A stretch of DNA of 13,870 bases from an uncultured Bacteroidota bacterium (GTDB lineage: Bacteria; Bacteroidota; Bacteroidia; UBA7662). The first letter of the stretch is position 1. Each line of letters begins with the position of its first letter. The stretch lies in assembly GCA_903908015.1 (NCBI GenBank), contig CAIVQI010000317.1, forward strand, positions 1 through 13,870, in the 5' to 3' direction. Both the position numbers and the translations under genes were made by a program. This document shows, piece by piece, positions 1 through 7,888 of this stretch. The notes beneath the pieces were generated by a model. The model did no database searches, was not told where the DNA came from, and saw only the letters and a list, made by a program, of their open reading frames with translations.

Positions 1-1
1 G

Positions 2-175
2 GCTTTTGGGTTGGTTGCGGTGAAAAACCTAAGTTTTCAAGAAATCGGCGGGTGGCCGACAGGGGTTTGGAGAAAATGGAAAACCATCAAATGGAAAACC
101 ATCAAATGGAAAATCATCATGTGGAATACCATTAAGTGGCTTCCGGATCAGCCAAAGCCGGGAATTGCAGGGTGA
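2..175 (+). CDS. Possible 3' end of an unidentified plus-strand gene entering from the left
   Basis: A plus-strand frame is open from the window edge to a TGA at 173-175 and runs through the 15-bp repeat array, which it reads as K-W-K-T-I-type pentapeptides. The upstream residues (VAVKNLSFQEIGGWP) look protein-like. A second frame is also open from the edge and ends at the TAA of 133-135, reading the repeats as MENHQ pentapeptides. The stretch is too short to assign a family or to choose between frames, although the first has fewer rare arginine codons. Either one would make a gene convergent with, and overlapping, the kinase end. The function is unknown and the region may be non-coding. Confidence 0.25.
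   Translation, partial: AFGLVAVKNLSFQEIGGWPTGVWRKWKTIKWKTIKWKIIMWNTIKWLPDQPKPGIAG
76..135. repeat. Four-copy 15-bp tandem repeat at the kinase stop codon
   Basis: Four adjacent 15-bp units occupy 76-90, 91-105, 106-120 and 121-135. The first two are identical (ATGGAAAACCATCAA), the third has two changes and the fourth is more diverged. Each unit contains a short inverted repeat, ATGG-AAAA-CCAT. The kinase stop codon (minus strand, 132-134) lies in the last, most diverged unit. The unit length is a multiple of three, so copy-number change keeps any reading frame. Confidence 0.85.
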
Positions 176-3100
176 ATTGGGTACCAATTCCTGGAGCTGT
201 CTCGAAGTGGATCAAACCCGAATGCTGCTCAACGATACGGCTCACGATCGCCAATCCCAAACCCATTCCCGAGCCTTTGGTGGTAAAATTCGGCTCAAAA
301 ATTCGCTCAGAGAATGACTCAGGGATGCCCTGACCATTATCCGCTACCAATACTATGTACCGCTTTCCATGGCGTTTCAGTTCGATACGCACCTTTGGTT
401 CAACGCCTTCAGCCACCGCCTGCTGTGCATTTCGCAATAAATTCTGAAAAACACGCTGAATCTGTTGCACGTCGCCCATCATCTCACCAGAGTCATCGGC
501 GGGGAGGTGATCCTCAAAAGTAATGACGCCAATGTGACTGAACAGGGCGACTGCCGGTTGAATGCCATCGCGCACATCAAAAACAGCATTCTTGAGGGGT
601 TCACTTCGGGCGAATGCCCCAAATTCGTCTGAAACAGCGGCCAAAACATCAATTTGTTCCAGAACCACGGAAAGGTCTTCCCCTAATCGTGCCTCGAAAC
701 GCTCGGGGTGCGTGCTTCGGTCGCGAATGAGTCGCTGTAGCTTCAGCTTCATGGGTGTGAGTGGATTGCGAATTTCATGGGCGATTTGTCGCGCCACTTG
801 GCGCCAAGTCTGTTCCCGCTCGCTTTTGGCCAGGAGCCGTGCACTTTCTTGCAATTCAAGCAGCAGTTCATTGTAGGAATGGATCAAAAGGCCAACTTCA
901 TCATTGCGTGGATAGCCGCCCATAGGGGCTTTTTCGCCAAAGCGGTTGCGCATCATCTGAAGGGTGAGCGCACGAATGGGTCTGGTAATCCTTCGGGCCA
1001 CACTATACGACAACAGGAAGGAAAACAAGAGCAACAGCAAGTACAAACGCAATAAATTCCCCAAAAAAGCGTTGTATTCTGTTTTGCCGACAGCATCCGA
1101 ACGGGGAACCACCATCTGCAGGACCCCAGCCAGGCGATCGCCACGCGGAAAAACCGGCCGGTAGGCCGACCATGCATCCACCCATCCCTGCTGGTGACTG
1201 TGTACAAAGCGCGACTGTCCATCGCGTGCCAAGGCTGTCCAAGCCATGGGAACTAATCGCTGGGTAACGAATGGAAGCCGGTCTACCTCAGGCAAAGAAC
1301 TGTACAGTAATCGGCCCTGTCCATCATATAATGCAAAATCGACCTGCATGCGCCGTGCCAATTCCGCTAAGCGGTAGTCATCGACCCCCAAAACACTTGA
1401 AAGTGGTGGGATGCTTGCTCCAAAGATCCCAAGCGACGACGAAGTTGTCCGATTCAGTACGTCCTCATTCAACAGGGGGGCTAAGGCTGTATATAAATCC
1501 TCTAAACGAGCGGCGAGGTTGTCTTGTTGACTGGCCTCCCGGCTGCGCACGGAATAGGCCAAGGTGGCATATCCGCCGGCTACCACCGTTACGAGCCCCG
1601 TGGCTACCAATCCCAGACCGATACGCTCGCGGTAGCCCAGTTGCCAACGAAGGTTATTGCGGCCCAACCGACGAATGCCTTCGGTCAGCAAGATCAGCAA
1701 CCATGCCGATAAAAGCAGCGCAATGCCCATCGCCGGTAGGTCGAGCCAATCTTGCGGTCGAAAGCTAACCACCAAACTACTACCGTCGGTGAGTTGTGTG
1801 ATGATGTGCTGGGCCTGACGAACGAAGCCTACGGGCGTACCACCTCCGTGGGTCCAGCTATTGGTATTTGGCTCATTGGAAGCCGACGCACCTTTCCGGT
1901 TGAGATCGCGCTCGCGTAAAGGGTAACTGATGCTCCCACTCGAACGCTGAAGCAATCCGTAACGATACAAAGCGAATGAAAACTCAGGATAGGCCCCATC
2001 GCCCCCAAGCGTTCGGTTTGCGGCGAGTCCCCACATCCCCCCGGAGGCCACGGGGTCGCGACGAAGCAGACGGAGGTACAGGGTGTCGCTGCGCCCGGAT
2101 CGTGGGGGCAGCGGAACATTGATTCCGAACCCTTGTCGTGCCTGCTCGGTGAATTGGCGTATGAGGGTTACGGCACTGGGCAACTGATCGACCTGCTCTT
2201 CGGTTCGTGGGGTATCAGGTGATGGAACGCCTTTGCTGCTGACGGATTTCGGATCTATTGCCCTCTGCTGTTGGCCTATTCCACCCATGTTGAATGAATC
2301 GATCAGATTAAAACCAACATCTGGCCTTAAATCGGGCAAAAAACAGGTCTCAACAAGCTGATAGCGGTCCAGATAACCCGTCAGGTGTCCCAATATGATC
2401 AGGCTTTGCCAGCGCTCGGGTGTGGATTCATGGCGGTATATGCCTGAGAGCAATAAGGAATCGGCCCGAAGACGGGGAATCATAGCAGATAGTTCGGTGA
2501 TGGCCCGTTCGTCGTAGGGATTGGTCAGCCGTTCAGCCACCAGATTGGCCCGATTCGCTTGTCGTCGTGCTCCACCGTCTGCGAGCTGAAAGGCCGCCGC
2601 CAAAGAAAAATAAACCAATAAAACGCGCGACAGGGATTGGCCCATATGTGGGTGCCGCATTCGTTTCATGAAGCCAAGAGCAGGCCGGTGGAGTAGAAAG
2701 TAAAATAACAGTACAATCAAAAGTGGCAGCCATAGCTCGGGCAGCCCCCGCAACCATGCCCCTTCACCGGTCAACGACAAAACGCCCAGCCAGAGTGCCA
2801 CTGACAGCGCTAATCGAATGAGAAAGGCTTTTAGCGGAATTTGCAGGAGCCAACAACGCATCCATACCCCCCAAACAAGCGTATTGAGTAACACCAACGC
2901 CACCACGGCCATAAAGGCTGGAAAGGTGAAGGCGTTGAGGCCGGTGAGCTCATTGAACGACAATGGGATACCGCCATTCACCAATAGGTCGCGGGTAACC
3001 AGCCAAGTGAGGGTGCTGAATGATAGGGTAAAAAACAGCAACAATACACCACCCACCCCACCAAGATGATACCTAAGCGGTCGCAGTAAAACGCGCCAGA

Positions 3101-4115
3101 TTGACGCAGGGTAAAGGGCCAAAGTGGCTGGAATGGCCCAAAGCATCACAATATACAACCATAAATCACCCAATGAAGGCAGCAATCGATGCGCAGCGAA
3201 CAATCCGGGATCGAACCAAGCCAGGCGCTCCCAACCACAGATGATCGAAAGGGGCAACAATAGAAGCCTCCATGAAAACAGTAACAATACCCATGCAATA
3301 ATCTTTCTGGTTAGGGGAATGGGTCGGTTGCGGATGCCCACAATCAGCAGTAAGCCCATCAACAGTGCAGCAACAAGACTGAGACGCGCTACCCATAGGG
3401 CATATTCAGCCAACTGAACCGCATCAACCGGGTTTGCAGTTCGCCAATAAGCCCTTCCACTTGAGGGGGAGGGCACAGCCTCGGCCTGATCTTGACTGTT
3501 CGCCATTGATTCTGCCTCAGCTTTGTTGTAGGGATACCAAGGTCGGTTGTCGGTTGGCATGCCATTCCACAAAAACTCCACAGCTTCTCTTCCCTGCAAC
3601 ACACGGCCGAAGGGATCACAGAACCTCCAATTGCCTGATTGATAGACCAGAAGCGGACAGGTGAAACGGTAACGGATGGTTCCCACCAAGGTATCATAGC
3701 GCCAGCATATTTGACGCGGCAGGCGCATCCAACCCGATCCCGGTAAAGCATCCTCAGCGACAGTGAGGCGACCCTGACTCCAATACATGAGGCTGTCGCT
3801 CCGAAACACCTGCAGCTGCCAATCGGGCAGGCCCGCCTGCTGCGCGTTCGCTCCCCATCGGTTCAACTCCGAAGTAGCTCCGCCCTCACATAACGACACC
3901 CAATCTTCAAAGGCCTGCTTGTGTTTGAACCGTTGCGCGGTCATTCGCTCCGCTTCCGATTCAAGAAAATCAGGGGGTGATCGTCGCGACCCAAGGTGAA
4001 TGAGCAAGGTCAATACGAGCAAACCGGCGGTTGTCCATGCCAACCAGCGGCTATACCCACCACCCCATTTTACTATCTTAACGGTAAGCACCCTGTTCCA
4101 AATATTGTTGAACAT
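132..4115 (-). CDS. Very large multi-pass NtrY-like sensor histidine kinase
   Basis: A membrane sensor kinase of about 1327 residues. Predicted membrane segments lie near residues 24-42, 238-262, 269-293, 316-336, 351-375, 397-420, 430-449, 457-475, 494-510, 790-811, 831-855 and 1016-1040. These enclose two large extracytoplasmic regions (about 43-237, with four cysteines, and 511-789) and a third of about 160 residues before the last segment. A HAMP-like linker (about 1040-1090) leads to the H-box with phospho-acceptor His1113 in HEIRNPLTP, an N-box (NLLRNAQQA, 1225-1233), DNGQGIP at about 1259 and GSGMGLGL at about 1281. The catalytic part resembles NtrY and related kinases. I cannot name the signal, and no response regulator is adjacent. 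I start at ATG 4115. A TTG seven codons upstream (4136) is possible, but both starts lie inside rfaD, so co-expression is likely. Confidence 0.9.
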   Translation of the reverse strand: MFNNIWNRVLTVKIVKWGGGYSRWLAWTTAGLLVLTLLIHLGSRRSPPDFLESEAERMTAQRFKHKQAFEDWVSLCEGGATSELNRWGANAQQAGLPDWQLQVFRSDSLMYWSQGRLTVAEDALPGSGWMRLPRQICWRYDTLVGTIRYRFTCPLLVYQSGNWRFCDPFGRVLQGREAVEFLWNGMPTDNRPWYPYNKAEAESMANSQDQAEAVPSPSSGRAYWRTANPVDAVQLAEYALWVARLSLVAALLMGLLLIVGIRNRPIPLTRKIIAWVLLLFSWRLLLLPLSIICGWERLAWFDPGLFAAHRLLPSLGDLWLYIVMLWAIPATLALYPASIWRVLLRPLRYHLGGVGGVLLLFFTLSFSTLTWLVTRDLLVNGGIPLSFNELTGLNAFTFPAFMAVVALVLLNTLVWGVWMRCWLLQIPLKAFLIRLALSVALWLGVLSLTGEGAWLRGLPELWLPLLIVLLFYFLLHRPALGFMKRMRHPHMGQSLSRVLLVYFSLAAAFQLADGGARRQANRANLVAERLTNPYDERAITELSAMIPRLRADSLLLSGIYRHESTPERWQSLIILGHLTGYLDRYQLVETCFLPDLRPDVGFNLIDSFNMGGIGQQQRAIDPKSVSSKGVPSPDTPRTEEQVDQLPSAVTLIRQFTEQARQGFGINVPLPPRSGRSDTLYLRLLRRDPVASGGMWGLAANRTLGGDGAYPEFSFALYRYGLLQRSSGSISYPLRERDLNRKGASASNEPNTNSWTHGGGTPVGFVRQAQHIITQLTDGSSLVVSFRPQDWLDLPAMGIALLLSAWLLILLTEGIRRLGRNNLRWQLGYRERIGLGLVATGLVTVVAGGYATLAYSVRSREASQQDNLAARLEDLYTALAPLLNEDVLNRTTSSSLGIFGASIPPLSSVLGVDDYRLAELARRMQVDFALYDGQGRLLYSSLPEVDRLPFVTQRLVPMAWTALARDGQSRFVHSHQQGWVDAWSAYRPVFPRGDRLAGVLQMVVPRSDAVGKTEYNAFLGNLLRLYLLLLLFSFLLSYSVARRITRPIRALTLQMMRNRFGEKAPMGGYPRNDEVGLLIHSYNELLLELQESARLLAKSEREQTWRQVARQIAHEIRNPLTPMKLKLQRLIRDRSTHPERFEARLGEDLSVVLEQIDVLAAVSDEFGAFARSEPLKNAVFDVRDGIQPAVALFSHIGVITFEDHLPADDSGEMMGDVQQIQRVFQNLLRNAQQAVAEGVEPKVRIELKRHGKRYIVLVADNGQGIPESFSERIFEPNFTTKGSGMGLGLAIVSRIVEQHSGLIHFETAPGIGTQFTLQFPALADPEAT

Positions 4116-5043
4116 ATCGTTCGACTCCCTTGGCAAGCGGAGTAAAAGGCCGGGTATACCCTGCGCTTCGCAGTCGGTTCATCGATGCGCAGGTGTAGTA
4201 TTGATAGCGATTCGCCAATTCTTCTGGCATGTCGGTATATTTTACACTTACCGGGCATTCCATGGCCTGGAAAATGGCTGCTGCCAGGGTATTGAAACTT
4301 GAGGCGCTGCCACTGCCCAGGTTATACAGTCCCGATGGAAATTGAGTCTGAAGCATCCACAGGCAAACGTCTAGCACATCCTCTACAAAAATAAAATCCC
4401 GCATTTGTTCACCATCCGGTACTTCAGGCTTGTAGGATCGAAACAAACGCAAAAATCCATCGGATTTGATTTGCTTGTGGGCATGATAGATCACCGAAGC
4501 CATTTTTCCCTTGTGGTATTCGTTGGGGCCATACACGTTGAAGAACTTTAATCCGGCCCAGCGCGGCGGATTTGTTCGCGATTGCTGGATGTGCAGATCC
4601 ACCCGGTGCTTCGACCATCCATAAGGGTTAAGGGGGTGCAATTCGACCAAGCCCTGCGGATCATCGTCGAATCCCAACGTTCCGTCGCCATAAGTTGCCG
4701 CTGAAGATGCGTAGACCAAGGGTATCGCGTATCTGCTGCATGCGGCCCACAATCGGAGGGTGTAGGCTTCATTGAGGCCAAAAAGCAAGGCCTCGTTGAG
4801 TTCAGTAGTATCTGTGCGCGCCCCCAAATGAAAAACGAAACGTACTTTGGCCTGTTGGGCATCAATCCACTCAAAAAAATCCGTTCGGTGGACGCGTGAC
4901 GCCCCTTTCACCCTGTTCAAGTTGGGGTGTTTGTCGGCCCGAGAAAAATCATCCACCAACACCAGAGGTCCCTCGCCTGCTTCCATCAGGCGGGCAGCGA
5001 GGCAACTTCCTATAAATCCGGCAGCTCCTGTAATCACCAACAT
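4078..5043 (-). CDS. rfaD: ADP-L-glycero-D-manno-heptose 6-epimerase
   Basis: A cytoplasmic NAD(P)-dependent extended short-chain dehydrogenase that converts ADP-D-glycero-manno-heptose to ADP-L-glycero-manno-heptose, the last step of heptose precursor synthesis for the lipopolysaccharide inner core (also called hldD). The 321 residues match the family length. Visible features are the N-terminal Rossmann motif GAAGFIG (6-12), FHLGARTDTTE (about 71-81), YASSAATYG (about 111-119), the catalytic pair Y141/K145 in NPYGWSK, and FFNVYGPNEYHKGKMAS in the substrate region. The last separates HldD from UDP-glucose epimerases. It starts at ATG 5043 and its 3' end overlaps the kinase start by 38 bp, so it is the first gene of a two-gene unit. 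The upstream region is shared with the divergent lipoprotein gene. Confidence 0.92.
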   Translation of the reverse strand: MLVITGAAGFIGSCLAARLMEAGEGPLVLVDDFSRADKHPNLNRVKGASRVHRTDFFEWIDAQQAKVRFVFHLGARTDTTELNEALLFGLNEAYTLRLWAACSRYAIPLVYASSAATYGDGTLGFDDDPQGLVELHPLNPYGWSKHRVDLHIQQSRTNPPRWAGLKFFNVYGPNEYHKGKMASVIYHAHKQIKSDGFLRLFRSYKPEVPDGEQMRDFIFVEDVLDVCLWMLQTQFPSGLYNLGSGSASSFNTLAAAIFQAMECPVSVKYTDMPEELANRYQYYTCASMNRLRSAGYTRPFTPLAKGVERYVQQYLEQGAYR

Positions 5044-5062
5044 AACTCGTTCATTTATTCCC

Positions 5063-5070
5063 CAATATTA
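5063..5070 (-). promoter_or_regulatory. Weak candidate -7 element for rfaD
   Basis: On the minus strand this reads TAATATTG, one mismatch from the Bacteroidota -7 consensus TAnnTTTG, and it lies about 20 bases upstream of the rfaD ATG. I see no good -33 TTG at the expected distance, so the call is weak. Confidence 0.3.
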
Positions 5071-5123
5071 AGGAGTAATTGTTTGTAGTTTAGGGGGTTC
5101 ATTTAATGCGGCCCTCACATTTC

Positions 5124-5138
5124 TTTAAACCGTTTAAA
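5124..5138. promoter_or_regulatory. Perfect 7-bp inverted repeat, candidate operator
   Basis: The sequence TTTAAAC-C-GTTTAAA is a perfect inverted repeat with a one-base centre. It lies 11 bases upstream of the lipoprotein start, in the 106-bp divergent region with rfaD. It overlaps a near-consensus -7 element for the plus-strand gene (TAAATTTC, 5135-5142), so a bound regulator could block transcription. No regulator gene is nearby to pair with it. The short palindrome is A+T-rich and could be chance. Confidence 0.4.
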
Positions 5139-5149
5139 TTTCAACGGGT

Positions 5150-5701
5150 ATGTTTAAAAAGCATGGACTCATTCTGACTGTTGCGCTCTTGTGTGGGGCC
5201 TGTGGAAACCCACAATCTGAAAATACTAAGGTCGAAAATGCTGGTGAGATGCACCAAAATCTGGCTTTCGCGGCGCACAGAACCCTCGACCGCTACCACC
5301 GCGCTGCTGCTGAGGCGCGTTTTGATGAGTATTTCGGGCTTATGGCTGATTCTTCCATATTTGTTGGCACGGATGCCCGTGAGCATTGGCGCAAGTCGGC
5401 GTTCATGGACTATGCCCGACCGCATTTCGATCATGGTCAGGCCTGGACAATGAGGGCCGTTGAGCGCCACCTGCATTTTTCTGTGGACAGCAACCTGGTT
5501 TGGTTTGAGGAACTGCTCGAGACCCGCATGAAGTTGTGCCGCGGTTCCGGTGTCATGAGCCGACACGGACAAAACTGGCTCATCGAACAATACGTATTAT
5601 CGGCCACCGTTCCCAATTCGCTGATGCAAGAAGTGATTGAGATCAAACAGCAGTTTGATGATTCTTTATTGAATGAGATTCAACGGATGAACCATAAATA
5701 A
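5150..5701 (+). CDS. Small lipoprotein with NTF2/SnoaL-like character
   Basis: A 183-residue protein beginning with a lipoprotein signal: two lysines, a hydrophobic run and a lipobox-like LLCGAC with the acylated cysteine at residue 18. The mature protein should be tethered in the envelope. The rest (helix with HRTLDRYHRAAAEARFDEYFGLMADSSIFVGTDAREHW, then W/F-rich strands, one reading VWFEELLETRM) resembles the cone-shaped SnoaL/DUF4440 ketosteroid-isomerase-like fold, usually about 130 residues. I see no certain catalytic residues, so enzyme or ligand-binding roles both remain open. The gene is 10 bp upstream of the dehydrogenase and probably shares its transcript. An operator-like palindrome lies just upstream. 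Confidence 0.8.
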   Translation: MFKKHGLILTVALLCGACGNPQSENTKVENAGEMHQNLAFAAHRTLDRYHRAAAEARFDEYFGLMADSSIFVGTDAREHWRKSAFMDYARPHFDHGQAWTMRAVERHLHFSVDSNLVWFEELLETRMKLCRGSGVMSRHGQNWLIEQYVLSATVPNSLMQEVIEIKQQFDDSLLNEIQRMNHK

Positions 5702-5710
5702 AATTGATCA

Positions 5711-6496
5711 ATGAAAACAGCCCTCATTACTGGTGCCTCAGATGGAATCGGACTTGAATTGGCCCGCATTCTTGCCCGGAATGGTCACCGCCTGATTTTA
5801 GTGGCCCGACGGCTCGATCGACTGCATAAACTTCGAGAGGAGTTGCAGCTGATTGGCCCTATCGAGGTTCACTGTATGGGTCTTGACTTGAGTGTACATG
5901 ATGCAGCTGCCGACCTCTATCAACAAATACAATTACTGGGCTGGACAGTCGATTTTCTTATCAACAACGCCGGCGTAGGGGTATACGGGGCGTTCGCCGA
6001 GAGCGATTGGGACAAAACTGCCGCCATGATCGATCTGAACATCCGCTCACTCACCCAGCTTACGCACCTCTTTTTACCCGCAATGATTGCTCAAGGAAGC
6101 GGGCGCATCATGAATGTGGCGTCGACCGCCGCTTTTCAGCCGGGCCCGGGCATATCGGTTTATTTCGCCACAAAGGCATTCGTTCTGCATTTTTCTGAAG
6201 CGCTGCACCACGAGAACTGCCGCAAAGGTGTTCGGGTTACGGCCCTCTGTCCGGGCCCTACCAGAAGCGGATTTGCCGAAGCCATGGTCGCACCCGGACA
6301 GTCAATACCGGGTTTTCTGCAAAGAAAAAGTTTACCAGACTCAGCATCTGTGGCACGATACGCTTACAGGGCGATGATGCGCGGTGACGCAGTTGCCGTG
6401 CACGGGATCATGAACCGAATCATGGCGGCAAGCATCGGGCTTTTTCCACGAAGTTGGGTCACCCGAATTGCTGCCGGCTTCACAGGACTACGTTAA
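5711..6496 (+). CDS. Classical short-chain dehydrogenase/reductase (DltE-like)
   Basis: A 261-residue cytoplasmic NAD(P)H-dependent oxidoreductase of the classical SDR family, at its usual length. The cofactor motif TGASDGIG lies at residues 7-14 and NNAG at 85-88. The catalytic set is S138, Y151 and K155 (YFATK), followed by CPGPT at about 184-188. ARR at about 32-34 suggests a preference for NADP(H). It resembles the broad DltE-like group, for which substrate cannot be read from sequence. It follows the lipoprotein gene by 10 bp with no terminator between, and a pterin synthase gene follows. A role in pterin reduction, like sepiapterin reductase, is conceivable from context only, and the sequence looks generic. 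The ATG at 5711 places the Rossmann motif at the expected distance. Confidence 0.9.
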   Translation: MKTALITGASDGIGLELARILARNGHRLILVARRLDRLHKLREELQLIGPIEVHCMGLDLSVHDAAADLYQQIQLLGWTVDFLINNAGVGVYGAFAESDWDKTAAMIDLNIRSLTQLTHLFLPAMIAQGSGRIMNVASTAAFQPGPGISVYFATKAFVLHFSEALHHENCRKGVRVTALCPGPTRSGFAEAMVAPGQSIPGFLQRKSLPDSASVARYAYRAMMRGDAVAVHGIMNRIMAASIGLFPRSWVTRIAAGFTGLR

Positions 6497-6519
6497 TCCA
6501 CCGAACACCGATCAGCTGT

Positions 6520-6527
6520 TATCTTTG
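6520..6527 (+). promoter_or_regulatory. Exact Bacteroidota -7 promoter motif upstream of the pterin synthase
   Basis: TATCTTTG is an exact match to TAnnTTTG. It lies in the 49-bp gap after the dehydrogenase stop and 18 bases before the chosen ATG, giving a short leader of about a dozen bases. No clear -33 TTG is seen. It suggests that this gene and fabD can be transcribed separately from the upstream pair. Confidence 0.6.
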
Positions 6528-6545
6528 CGGCGCTTGAACCATCAT

Positions 6546-6995
6546 ATGATTCATCTGACCCGCAAAGAACATTTCAATGCTGCGCACCAACTTTGGAACC
6601 CAGATTGGAGCGCTGAAAAAAACAAAGAGGTATTCGGCAAATGCGCCAACCCCAATATGCATGGCCACAACTTTGAATTGCTGGTGACCCTGGTGGGCAC
6701 CCCCCACCCCGATACTGGATTTTTGATGGACCTAAAAGACCTGAGCAGAATCATTCATGAGCGGGTGCTGGACATCGTAGACCACAGCAACCTCAACCTC
6801 GACGTGCCTTTTATGATTGGAAAAATGGCGTCGACCGAAAATTTGGCCATGGGCATTTGGGAACAGTTGGCCGATGTGCTCAGGGCACCCAACTACCGCC
6901 TCTACAGCGTTCAACTGTTCGAAACGGAACGTAATTTTGTGACGTATTTTGGACCGGATGCACCGGGCGTGATTCCTCATTTTTCCCATATATGA
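6546..6995 (+). CDS. 6-pyruvoyltetrahydropterin synthase / 6-carboxytetrahydropterin synthase family
   Basis: A 149-residue zinc enzyme of the PTPS/QueD family, which acts on 7,8-dihydroneopterin triphosphate. The zinc ligands are H14 (NAAHQL), H39 and H41 (HGH), and the catalytic cysteine is probably C33. C33 is spaced C-x5-HGH, and the stretches DHSNLNLDVPF, STENLAMGIWE and ETERNFVTY closely recall the animal PTPS type. E. coli QueD instead has C-x3-HGH. The product could therefore be 6-pyruvoyltetrahydropterin rather than the queuosine precursor, although family members can be promiscuous. I start at ATG 6546, because an upstream ATG at 6468 would overlap the dehydrogenase by 29 bases and precede the promoter motif. 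It overlaps fabD by ATGA, which suggests translational coupling. Confidence 0.9.
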   Translation: MIHLTRKEHFNAAHQLWNPDWSAEKNKEVFGKCANPNMHGHNFELLVTLVGTPHPDTGFLMDLKDLSRIIHERVLDIVDHSNLNLDVPFMIGKMASTENLAMGIWEQLADVLRAPNYRLYSVQLFETERNFVTYFGPDAPGVIPHFSHI

Positions 6996-7888
6996 TAGCT
7001 TATTTGTTTCCAGGCCAAGGGTCCCAGTTTGCGGGCATGGGTCACAAGCTCAGCACACACAATCCCGAAACGACCCGCATTTTTCATCAGGCTAATGAAA
7101 TTCTGGGGTTCCCGGTGTCTGAATTGATGTGCGAAGGCACAGCTGAAGAGCTCCGACAGACGAAAGTAACCCAACCGGCCATTTTCGTCTATTCAGTGGC
7201 CTTGTCGCGTTGCATGGCCGATCGCTTTCATCCGAATGCCGCGGCCGGACATTCACTGGGCGAATTTTCGGCCCTAACGGCCTGCGGGGCCTTGTCGTTT
7301 GAGGAAGGATTGCAATTGGTTGCCGCCCGAGCGCAAGCCATGCAGTCGGCCTGCGATCTGACTCCTGGTGGGATGGCAGCGATTATTGGCTTGGCCGACG
7401 AAGAGGTAGAGCGCGTATGCGCCGCAGTGACGAGCGGCATTGTGGTGCCAGCCAACTACAATTGTCCAGGTCAGGTGGTGATTTCGGGAGACGTCAAGGC
7501 AGTGGCTGAAGCGTGTACCCTTTTAAAGGATGCCGGGGCCCGAATGACCGTGACCTTGGAAGTGGGCGGGGCTTTTCATTCGCCTTTAATGGCACCTGCA
7601 TCGGATGCCCTGAAAACGGCGGTTGAACAAGCCCGAATTGCCCCTCCCCGTTGTGCGATTTACCAAAACGTGACCGCACGCCCTACTCAAGACCCTGAAG
7701 TCATCCGAGAAAACCTCCTGGCCCAGTTGACGGGTGCGGTTCGATGGACGCAGAGCCTTCAATGCATGTTCACCGATGGGGTCAACTCCTGCCTGGAAGT
7801 AGGTCCGGGCACAGTACTTGCTGGCCTTGTTAAAAAAACCAACCGCGCCGTCGGGGTTGAATCGGCCGCGTGTGACGACATCAATTAG
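6992..7888 (+). CDS. fabD: Malonyl-CoA:acyl-carrier-protein transacylase
   Basis: A cytoplasmic enzyme that moves malonyl groups from CoA to acyl carrier protein, feeding type II fatty-acid elongation. At 298 residues it is close to the usual length (about 300). Visible features are GQGSQ (8-12) for the oxyanion hole, QPAIF (61-65), nucleophile S88 in GHSLGE, the carboxylate-binding arginine R113, and catalytic H196 in GGAFHSPLM. Near the C-terminus VNSCLEVGPGTVLAGL is typical. The start ATG overlaps the stop of the pterin synthase (ATGA), so the two are likely translated from one message. The stop overlaps the convergent prmC stop by 4 bp, with no terminator visible between them. Confidence 0.95.
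   Translation: MIAYLFPGQGSQFAGMGHKLSTHNPETTRIFHQANEILGFPVSELMCEGTAEELRQTKVTQPAIFVYSVALSRCMADRFHPNAAAGHSLGEFSALTACGALSFEEGLQLVAARAQAMQSACDLTPGGMAAIIGLADEEVERVCAAVTSGIVVPANYNCPGQVVISGDVKAVAEACTLLKDAGARMTVTLEVGGAFHSPLMAPASDALKTAVEQARIAPPRCAIYQNVTARPTQDPEVIRENLLAQLTGAVRWTQSLQCMFTDGVNSCLEVGPGTVLAGLVKKTNRAVGVESAACDDIN

Noticed and set aside
1271..1768. A 165-residue plus-strand frame inside the kinase gene
   Set aside because: It is antisense to a clearly coding region, has basic low-complexity composition and no recognisable motif.
6468..6545. Longer N-terminus for the pterin synthase from ATG 6468
   Set aside because: It would overlap the dehydrogenase gene and precede the promoter motif at 6520-6527. 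The family's N-terminus matches MIHLTRKEHF at 6546.
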